A stretch of DNA of 56,506 nucleotides from Alphaproteobacteria bacterium CG1_02_46_17. Lineage in GTDB: Bacteria; Pseudomonadota; Alphaproteobacteria; Micavibrionales; Micavibrionaceae. The stretch is from assembly GCA_001871905.1 (NCBI GenBank), contig MNUG01000012.1, positions 3,888 through 60,393 on the forward strand, written 5' to 3'. Of the stretch, positions 50,559 through 56,506 are shown piece after piece (positions within the stretch are counted from its first letter, which is position 1; each line of letters begins with the position of its first letter). The notes beneath the pieces were generated by a model. That model was not told where the DNA came from and ran no database searches. It saw only the letters and a program-made list of their open reading frames with translations. The position numbers were made by a program, and so were the translations under genes.

Positions 50559-52697
50559 TCAGGCTTCAACCCCAATTCCTTCAAGGGGTTTTGAAAAATC
50601 CACCCATGTTTCGGGCTTGAATTGAAAGCTCAACTCGCCCGTCATGTTGGATTTTTCGACTGCTCCGGTATAAAGCCGCTTCATCCTTGTTTGCATAGGT
50701 GGACTGAGCGGGGTCTTTGTTCGCATAATCAGATCAAGGCGGGCTGTATCCAGAAAGCCATCAATCTGTACGTCCCCCATGCGCGAGAGGCTGAGATCAA
50801 ACAGGAACCGCAGGCGTCGTTTTTTGCGCTCATTTTCCTGCTGCGCTTCATTAGGCATCTCTTTGTAATATAAGGGGACTTTATAGATTTGCTGTTCCCA
50901 CAGAAACGGAATAAAGGTTCCGCGCCAATCATGCATGACCGGAGCATTGTCTGCGCGTGTCATACGCGCCAGATCAGTGGTCAGGTTTCCCAGAATAGAG
51001 CGCCCCTTGCTGCTCTGGCGCAAAGCCGCCAAGGTGTCGGTGGGCATCCAGTTCTCGGTATCCCCGCTGCGGAATATTGATAAAAAGAACATCGAGAGGG
51101 CGCCAAGATTGGCAGGATGGGCAGGGGAAGGGATCATGGCTGCCAGATTAGAAACAGAGTTGTTTGCGGCCTGCAGATTTTGTCCAGTCTGCATTTGGGT
51201 CAAAAACAGCATAAGGTCTTGCAGACTTTGCCATGTCGGGTTTTTAACCATCTGGGCGTTTTGTCCCGCGACATCGGGTTGAAGCGATAGAAAAATCGGG
51301 CTGGGTAAAGTCGGGTTTGTGCTCGTGGCTGCCGGATTGGTTACCGGATTAGTCATTTGCCCGAATGTGGCCCCCGTTTCCATGCCTGTGAGTCGCAGAT
51401 TTTGCGCTTCGAACTGCATGACATAGGACTGATTAAACCCTGCTCCGGGAACCGGAATCGAGATAATTGGAAGATTTTGCGTTGTCTGACCAATGACTTG
51501 ACCAATATTTACTGAAAAAATACTTTTATTTTCACCTCTAACTGATTGAGAAGAAATAAAAACAAGGCCATTTAATGTGGTTGGATTCCCACCGCTGGCG
51601 GATAAGGGAGATTGTTGCGTTATCATCTGACCTGTTTGCGGGGGAGGTTGCGAAGGTGGAGTTCCCGCTGGTGTAGGTGTAACGTTGGTTGATATCCCCG
51701 TTGCCACACTTGATGGTGCATTTGGTAATGCATTTGCGACTGCTATGCCTCCGCTTATGTTGCCTCCGGCACTTCCTGCTGCTGCGGGTGGCGCTGGTGA
51801 CTGAAAGCCAAGAATTTGGGCATCAATCGGCGTGGTGGGGTTAAAGCTTTGCAATGGCATTGATGCTGCATTGCCCGTGCTACTCGCACTATTCTGCAAT
51901 CCAAAGGGGAACGACGAAGGAACACCAGATTGCTGCAGAAGGGTTTGGACGTTCTGAATAAGATTGATATGCGTAGGGTTGGGGCTATTTTGCAGCGTCA
52001 CAGGAAGCACTGTCCTTGCCAAAATATTCAAAATATTTGACTTGAGCGCTGCATCATCCGCACCCAGAGACTGAATGGTTGTCAAAAGATTTTGTAAAAC
52101 GGCTTCGGTGGAGAGTGGCGCGATTATATCTTGAGCCAATGCCGCTGCACTGGCAGGCGGAATGGGGATTAATCTGACATATTGTCCAGCAAGAAGATCT
52201 CCCTTTGCAACTTGAATCAGGTTCGAAATCTGACTTTCGGCACTGATCGTTTGCTTTGTCTGCAAAACAGCATCAAAAGTTCTATTATCTAGATTTTGTT
52301 GTCGTTCCAATGTGGTAGCGCGAGTGGTTAAGGCAACTTCTTCACTTAAAGTCGGGGCAGGAGGTGGAGCAACAGGTTGTTGGGTTTGTGTATCTGGTGC
52401 GGGGCGGATATGGGCCTGTTGGGGATTTCTGCCTGCCGGAATATCAATCTCAATGCGACTGCCCGAGGGAAGGGAACCTTTGTCTTTGAGCGCAATCTCA
52501 ACCAGTCCCTGTTTTGTTTCGACTAACGTGGTGCCGTTTGCAGTTTGCCCTTTGACCTCGCCGCTCAGGCGAACTGGTACCTGATTATTCTGAAGCGGTT
52601 GCGGAGTGTTGATCAGCCGGACGGCGACGGCCTGAATGGCAGCCTTAGCGCTTTGCGCGGCCTGCAAGGGCGGCAAAAAAGGGGCGTTGCTGGACAT
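50559..52697 (-). CDS. Second FliK-like protein
   Basis: 712 residues. The N-terminal part has a small beta-rich domain (about 35-90: VPVRLSGEVKGQTANGTTLVETKQG), then more than 300 residues of low complexity rich in Gln, Pro, Ala, Asn and Thr. The C-terminal part (about 560-705: RRLRFLFDLSLSRMGDVQIDGF, LDLIMRTKTPLSPPMQTRMKRLYTG, MTGELSFQFKPETWV) resembles the FliK hook-length domain with the LxLsrMGxVQ core. No signal peptide. Downstream of flhG. FliK similarity is weak and based on the C-terminal motif; an alternative is another exported length or capping factor. Confidence 0.6.
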   Translation of the reverse strand: MSSNAPFLPPLQAAQSAKAAIQAVAVRLINTPQPLQNNQVPVRLSGEVKGQTANGTTLVETKQGLVEIALKDKGSLPSGSRIEIDIPAGRNPQQAHIRPAPDTQTQQPVAPPPAPTLSEEVALTTRATTLERQQNLDNRTFDAVLQTKQTISAESQISNLIQVAKGDLLAGQYVRLIPIPPASAAALAQDIIAPLSTEAVLQNLLTTIQSLGADDAALKSNILNILARTVLPVTLQNSPNPTHINLIQNVQTLLQQSGVPSSFPFGLQNSASSTGNAASMPLQSFNPTTPIDAQILGFQSPAPPAAAGSAGGNISGGIAVANALPNAPSSVATGISTNVTPTPAGTPPSQPPPQTGQMITQQSPLSASGGNPTTLNGLVFISSQSVRGENKSIFSVNIGQVIGQTTQNLPIISIPVPGAGFNQSYVMQFEAQNLRLTGMETGATFGQMTNPVTNPAATSTNPTLPSPIFLSLQPDVAGQNAQMVKNPTWQSLQDLMLFLTQMQTGQNLQAANNSVSNLAAMIPSPAHPANLGALSMFFLSIFRSGDTENWMPTDTLAALRQSSKGRSILGNLTTDLARMTRADNAPVMHDWRGTFIPFLWEQQIYKVPLYYKEMPNEAQQENERKKRRLRFLFDLSLSRMGDVQIDGFLDTARLDLIMRTKTPLSPPMQTRMKRLYTGAVEKSNMTGELSFQFKPETWVDFSKPLEGIGVEA

Positions 52698-52787
52698 TTC
52701 TTTATTATATCAGAAAATTAGCCATAGAGATGAACTTAATTTTACGCCGCCCGATATCAGGGCGGGCATAAAAATTTAAGGGTATGT

Positions 52788-53639
52788 CTATCCTCTGCCC
52801 GCTTTGATAAGGGTTTTTGCTTCTTCGAGCATTTCCTTATAAGCATTTTGGGCAACTTTCTCGATATCTCCGGCAGCTTCACAGTTTGGAGAACGGGTCA
52901 GCAGGGGCGTCTGGTGACGAATCGTCTCTTTAACCTTGGGATCCTGACGCACCATACCGGCCATCGGGGGGGACAGGCGCAGAAAATTCTCACAAGCTTT
53001 GAGCAAGGTTTTATAGGTTTTCTCGCCTTCGGCTTTGCTGCTCGCCATATTCACCACGATCGAGACGTTTTTGGACATCCCCGCAGCAGAACCGAGCTTG
53101 ATAAAGGCATAGGCATCCGTCAGGGACGTTGGCTCGTCAGTTGAAACCAGCAAAGTGCGGGTTGCAGAGGCCGAGAACATCCGTACAGTCCGGTCAACGC
53201 CGGCACCCAAGTCAACCACCACAACGTCATAAGCATCAGACAGTTCAATCAATTGGTCACGCAACATGGCAAGGCGTTGGCTTGGCAAGGCAGATAGGGA
53301 AGCCTGTCCGGAACGTCCGGCGATAATATCGAATCCACCATCCTCGTAACGCTGAACAACTTTATCTAAGGACAAACGTCCACGGATCACATCGTTCAAA
53401 TCGCGTTTGGGCATCAATCCCAGTTGCACGTCCACGTTGGCCAGCCCCAGATCACCATCAAACAGGAGAACTTTTTTGCCCATGCGGCTCAGAGCATGTG
53501 TCAGGGAGATTGAGAAAAATGTTTTACCAACCCCGCCCTTGCCGGAGGCTACCGCGATGATATTCTTTCCGCGCGGAAACGAAGATCCGGTTAGTTCGGG
53601 CGATGGGGTGTTTTGTGCGATCTTGGTATCTGTAGCCAT
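52788..53639 (-). CDS. flhG: Flagellar number regulator FlhG (FleN, MinD-like ATPase)
   Basis: 283 residues from ATG 53639 with AGGATGA 6-8 nt upstream; an ATG at 53648 overlaps the flhF stop (ATGA) and is also possible. Deviant Walker A SGKGGVGKT, LLFDGDLGLANVDVQLG, DVVVVDLGAGVDRTVRMF and a C-terminal membrane-targeting helix. With FlhF it controls the number and place of flagella. In the flhF-flhG-FliK-like unit. Confidence 0.92.
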   Translation of the reverse strand: MATDTKIAQNTPSPELTGSSFPRGKNIIAVASGKGGVGKTFFSISLTHALSRMGKKVLLFDGDLGLANVDVQLGLMPKRDLNDVIRGRLSLDKVVQRYEDGGFDIIAGRSGQASLSALPSQRLAMLRDQLIELSDAYDVVVVDLGAGVDRTVRMFSASATRTLLVSTDEPTSLTDAYAFIKLGSAAGMSKNVSIVVNMASSKAEGEKTYKTLLKACENFLRLSPPMAGMVRQDPKVKETIRHQTPLLTRSPNCEAAGDIEKVAQNAYKEMLEEAKTLIKAGRG

Positions 53640-53644
53640 TATCG

Positions 53645-54742
53645 TCATCCTGTCGTTTTGTGGCGTGAAGGTGTGTGATGTGAAGAAGAGGTACGCATAT
53701 CATCCGCCGTTTCTTTTTTGGCGGGTGGGAAGAAGAAAGATGCAAATTTGCGTGGTGATAAGGGTTCGAGCCCATCAGCCACACTTGGTGTTGTGCTGGC
53801 ATCGGCAAAAGCAAGGCCGCCCTGTTGTGCTGCGGCCAGTAAACCGCCAAGACGACGAGCCATATCAAGACGGGTCGCCACCATGCGGCGAACACCCAGA
53901 GCCGAGAAAATTTGGGCAATCTCGCCTGTTTCCGAGGCATCGCCAGCCGCCGCCATAATCAGGACTGGCTCGATATTCCCCGCCGCAATTAAACGTGCCA
54001 GAGAGGTCATGTCTTTTGTGTTGAATGGATTGATCCCAGAGGTATCAATTAAAATTTGATCTGCATCAGTCATGGTGGCCAGCAGTTTTTTCAAATCAGC
54101 CGCATTGCGTGCCGTTTTGAGATCAATATCAAGAAGTTTGGTAAAGGCTTGTAATTGCTCGATTCCACCGGCCCGCACTGTGTCTGTGGTGATAACGGCG
54201 ACTTTCAAATCTTCCAGAACGGCGCGTGCGGCCTGTTTTGCAATCGCCAGAGTTTTTCCCGAACCCGGGGCCCCGACAAACATCATTGCTTTCTTATAAG
54301 GGGACAGTGGCAGGGGGGTAAAATCAAAAAGGGATTCAAGTGCGCCGACAAACGCAATCGAGGGTTCGTCAAGATTTAGAACCTCGGCGCAACTCACAAT
54401 CTGATCCAGAACATCTTCGGGGACATTATGTTGTAACATGACATCAATTATAGCTTCAGTCAGTGATTCGTTGCGATTTTGTTCTTCATCATACTGAAGC
54501 CAGTCGTCTTCATCGTCGAATATATTGCTGGATCCGTCTTTCCCCAGTCCCAGTTCGAACGCAATAGCCCGTGCCCGTGCCGATGCAGCAGGGAGGTCGT
54601 CTTCGATAGCGGCAGTGACGCGTACGGATTTTCCGCCATTCTCTTCACGAGTTGCGATGATGATTGCATCTTCGCCGAGATTTTCGCGTACCATCTGCAT
54701 TGCTTCGGTCATACTTTTTGCGTAAAACGACTTTAGTCGCAT
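53645..54742 (-). CDS. flhF: Flagellar biosynthesis GTPase FlhF
   Basis: 365 residues, SRP-type GTPase that marks the cell pole for flagellum assembly. N-terminal KSFYAKSMTEAMQMVRENLGEDAIIIATREENGG, a linker, then the NG domain: P-loop FVGAPGSGKTLAIAK, TTDTVRAGGIEQLQAFTKLLD, ILIDTSGINPF (DTxG) and ATRLDMARRLGG (TKxD type). The last 25 residues are polar and dispensable-looking. The ATG at 54742 lacks a good SD. The upstream region holds a promoter and a CtrA-type palindrome. Confidence 0.92.
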   Translation of the reverse strand: MRLKSFYAKSMTEAMQMVRENLGEDAIIIATREENGGKSVRVTAAIEDDLPAASARARAIAFELGLGKDGSSNIFDDEDDWLQYDEEQNRNESLTEAIIDVMLQHNVPEDVLDQIVSCAEVLNLDEPSIAFVGALESLFDFTPLPLSPYKKAMMFVGAPGSGKTLAIAKQAARAVLEDLKVAVITTDTVRAGGIEQLQAFTKLLDIDLKTARNAADLKKLLATMTDADQILIDTSGINPFNTKDMTSLARLIAAGNIEPVLIMAAAGDASETGEIAQIFSALGVRRMVATRLDMARRLGGLLAAAQQGGLAFADASTTPSVADGLEPLSPRKFASFFFPPAKKETADDMRTSSSHHTPSRHKTTG

Positions 54743-54771
54743 GGGGAGGATTCCAAGACTGATTCGCTTAC

Positions 54772-54800
54772 AGTATAGTCAACTCGTGACTCTTGTACCA
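54772..54800 (-). promoter_or_regulatory. Candidate sigma-70 promoter of flhF
   Basis: On the minus strand TGGTAC (54800-54795), 17-bp spacer, TATACT (54777-54772). Start near 54765, leader about 23 nt. Confidence 0.4.
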
Positions 54801-54853
54801 GAACAATATATGCGAAAAATACAGTGAGGGCATCCTATCAAACCACATAAAAG

Positions 54854-54868
54854 TTAACCGAAGGTTAA
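54854..54868. promoter_or_regulatory. Full CtrA-type site upstream of flhF
   Basis: TTAACCGAAGGTTAA: a perfect TTAA-N7-TTAA and a perfect palindrome, 112 bp upstream of the flhF ATG and 43 bp past the chemoreceptor stop. It matches the consensus of the alphaproteobacterial cell-cycle regulator CtrA. It lies about 90 bp upstream of the predicted flhF start of transcription, further than usual. Confidence 0.6.
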
Positions 54869-54910
54869 TCGGGATTGATGGGAGTGAATGAGGATGCCTC
54901 TACCTTTCTT

Positions 54911-56305
54911 TCACTTTTTCATTTCGTCGAGGTAAGACAAAACTTGCTTTGAAGCTTCCTCGACAAGGTCAATCTCCTTGAGGGCACTTTCCAGATCGGA
55001 CTGGCTGTATTTCTGGGCGGCAAGAATGCCGTGTTTATGCACATTGATGTGAGCGGCCTCGATCTCTCTGAACGCTGGAATATTGTGGTACGCGACAGAT
55101 GCTTCGGAATAATACCATTTACCCAGACGGCAATTTTTATGGTCGGTTAGGTTTTTGGGGTCAAGCTGGGTACGCCCTGCCGCCATGCTCGAGAGGCGCT
55201 TTTTCCAGATCACATGATCCGATTTGGCGAGATTGACGGTTGTGTAGTCAAGTTCGTATTGCGGGAAGGAAGACAGGGTATCAACCAGACTGACTTCTGC
55301 CAAGTCCATGGCGTCCAATGTGAACTTAACCAGATCGACGCTTTCCGAGGTCTGGGTGGCAATTTCGCCAACATTGGTCGTGATATCGGATACCGCTTGA
55401 TCCTGATCCCGAATGATAGACATAATTTCCTGCATTTGTTCGGAAACCTGTTCCGAATTTTCCTGAATGCAGGAAATGGCATTCTGACTGGCTTGTAATT
55501 TGGCACGCCCCGTAGTGACGGCTTGGGCCACATCGCCCATCAGGCGCGAAATGTCTCGTGTCACATTGGTCAGGCTTTGAACCTTGTTTTTGATGTCTTC
55601 TGCCGAAGTTGATGTTTGTTCGGCGAGGCTTTTTACCTCGCTGGCGACCACGGCGAATCCTTTTCCGGCCTCACCGGCGCGGGCGGCCTCGATCGTGGCA
55701 TTAAGCGATAAAAGCTTTGTTTTTTCAGATATTTCGCTGATGATTTTAAGAATTCGGTGAATCTCTTCGGTGCTTGAGACAAGATCGAGAACTTTTGCTT
55801 CGGTGTTTGATACAACATGTTCGATATCGTCATTCGCTTGCCCCAAATCCTGAGAAGCAGAGATACCCATCTGGACATTGGCCTGCATTGAATCCGAACA
55901 TTCATTGACATTCTGAATGGTGCCTACAATCGTATTGGAAGAAGACGAAAGTTCTTCCAGTGCCGCCGCCATGCTCTGTGAGCGGTGATTGATATCAAGC
56001 GAGATCCGGTTGAGCTTTGCTCCGTAATTGCTGGACTCATTGACATGAATCGATAAATCAACTGCCCGTTCGAGATCTGACTGGCGGGCTGATTTCATAG
56101 ATTCAATTTCTTCGATAGCCTCTTGAAAGGAAAGAGACTTAGCAAAGTCTCGCGCTTGTTCAAATTTCCCCTGACAAACCAGATGGATGATTTTAAGGGC
56201 CTCGGTTCTGGAGATGGAATCGGGAAACAGTTCCTCTCGCGTCAAGGGTGTTGCAAGATGTTGTTTTTCAGATGAGGACTCGCCACGTAAAAAAGAAAAG
56301 TTCAT
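54911..56305 (-). CDS. Soluble methyl-accepting chemotaxis protein with C-terminal CZB domain
   Basis: 464 residues, no membrane helix. A helical N-terminal region (about 1-85) precedes a long MCP signalling hairpin with the tip [27 protein letters not shown] at about 198-223. Residues about 357-455 form a CZB (chemoreceptor zinc-binding) domain: SDHVIWKK (His364), NCRLGKWY (Cys392), [11 protein letters not shown] (His419, His423), the expected 3His/1Cys zinc site. Such receptors sense zinc or reactive chlorine. Transcribed toward flhF. Upstream lies an inverted repeat operator-like site. Confidence 0.9.
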   Translation of the reverse strand: MNFSFLRGESSSEKQHLATPLTREELFPDSISRTEALKIIHLVCQGKFEQARDFAKSLSFQEAIEEIESMKSARQSDLERAVDLSIHVNESSNYGAKLNRISLDINHRSQSMAAALEELSSSSNTIVGTIQNVNECSDSMQANVQMGISASQDLGQANDDIEHVVSNTEAKVLDLVSSTEEIHRILKIISEISEKTKLLSLNATIEAARAGEAGKGFAVVASEVKSLAEQTSTSAEDIKNKVQSLTNVTRDISRLMGDVAQAVTTGRAKLQASQNAISCIQENSEQVSEQMQEIMSIIRDQDQAVSDITTNVGEIATQTSESVDLVKFTLDAMDLAEVSLVDTLSSFPQYELDYTTVNLAKSDHVIWKKRLSSMAAGRTQLDPKNLTDHKNCRLGKWYYSEASVAYHNIPAFREIEAAHINVHKHGILAAQKYSQSDLESALKEIDLVEEASKQVLSYLDEMKK

Positions 56306-56341
56306 ACAAGTCTCCGGTGTTTTTTTATTTTAGGACTTTTT

Positions 56342-56361
56342 TGTACCCAAGACGGGGTACA
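56342..56361. promoter_or_regulatory. Inverted repeat before the chemoreceptor gene
   Basis: TGTACCC (56342-56348) / GGGTACA (56355-56361), 6-nt spacer, 37 bp before the start codon and just downstream of a possible -10 TATACT (56383-56378 on the minus strand). It has no T-run in either direction, so an operator is more likely than a terminator. Confidence 0.5.
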
Positions 56362-56450
56362 GGGAAGAGTCGCGCACAGTATATCCTATATGTAGAATAT
56401 TAAAATAAAAAAACAGCGGGACTTTAAATATCTTTTGTCGCAGTCAATCA

Positions 56451-56470
56451 GATTGCATTGAAATGCAATC
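56451..56470. promoter_or_regulatory. 20-bp inverted repeat at the right edge
   Basis: GATTGCATT-GA-AATGCAATC, perfect 9-bp arms. It is 146 bp upstream of the chemoreceptor start. It could be an operator or the end of a gene lying to the right; the remaining 36 bp to the edge do not allow a decision. Confidence 0.4.
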
Positions 56471-56506
56471 ACAAATTCTCAAGCGTCATCTGGAAAGACA
56501 AGTTGG

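Noticed and set aside
1-56506. tRNA, rRNA, integrase, transposase or attachment site
   Set aside because: No T-loop/anticodon pattern, rRNA segment, transposase motif or flanking direct repeats were seen on reading both strands; a covariance or profile search would be needed to exclude short RNAs.

Overview
The window reads as the chromosome of a flagellated alphaproteobacterium. Diagnostic features are the gene row erpA-xthA ... dgt-SPOR-nagZ-scpA-scpB-tatABC, the flagellar regulators FlbD, FlbT and FliX, the DUF6468 protein and MotE, a DksA with a single zinc-finger cysteine, and a fliF-fliG-fliH-fliN-flbD-flhA order like that of Caulobacter. The presence of CheZ, ZapE directly after tatC and a soluble CZB chemoreceptor is compatible with a Rhodospirillales- or Micavibrio-like lineage, but that finer placement is inference. 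No rRNA, tRNA, CRISPR array, insertion sequence or integrase was recognised.

Layout. 1-3.8 kb: a partial lipoprotein gene, xthA, erpA, an MBL-fold UPF0173 hydrolase and dgt, whose 360-bp upstream region holds a string of hairpins ending in a terminator-like structure. 3.8-10.1 kb: SPOR protein, nagZ, a 119-residue unknown, scpA, scpB, tatA, tatB, tatC and zapE. argS, often found between dgt and the SPOR gene in this row, is absent. 10.1-14.1 kb: a DUF2336 protein, a secreted coiled-coil protein built of ten 11-residue repeats, and two unknown proteins.

14.2-50.2 kb is a large flagellar island: a lytic transglycosylase without signal peptide, flhA, flbD, a frameshifted exported spike-like gene with a G9 tract, fliN, fliH, fliG, fliF; then a FlaG-like gene, flbT, a flagellin-like gene, fliK, a flgN-like gene, flgJ and flgI; fliX and dksA; a FIST/PQ-loop fusion gene; flgH, flgA, a 59-codon membrane-peptide gene, flgG and flgF; fliL, fliM, the DUF6468 gene and motE; cheY and cheZ; a large AMIN/TPR protein; a Cys-rich secreted protein, fliP, fliO and a FlhB-C-like gene; flgB, flgC, fliE, fliQ and fliR. 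50.2-56.5 kb: rpsU, a second FliK-like protein, flhG, flhF and a soluble chemoreceptor. Not in this window: full-length flhB, fliI/fliJ, flgD/E/K/L, motA/B, fliD and an ordinary flagellin.

How the parts fit. The genes encode basal body, C-ring, export gate, P and L rings, and their control. Three sites with sigma-54 (-24/-12) spacing lie upstream of flgF, flgI and flgB, matching the sigma-54 activator FlbD and its partner FliX. A TTAA-N7-TTAA site (CtrA type) lies upstream of flhF. The most unusual features are the G-tract spike-like gene inserted between fliN and flbD, the FIST/PQ-loop fusion, the export of a muramidase without Sec signal, the hendecad-repeat secreted protein, and several unexplained palindromes in front of cheY, dksA, fliL and the chemoreceptor gene.
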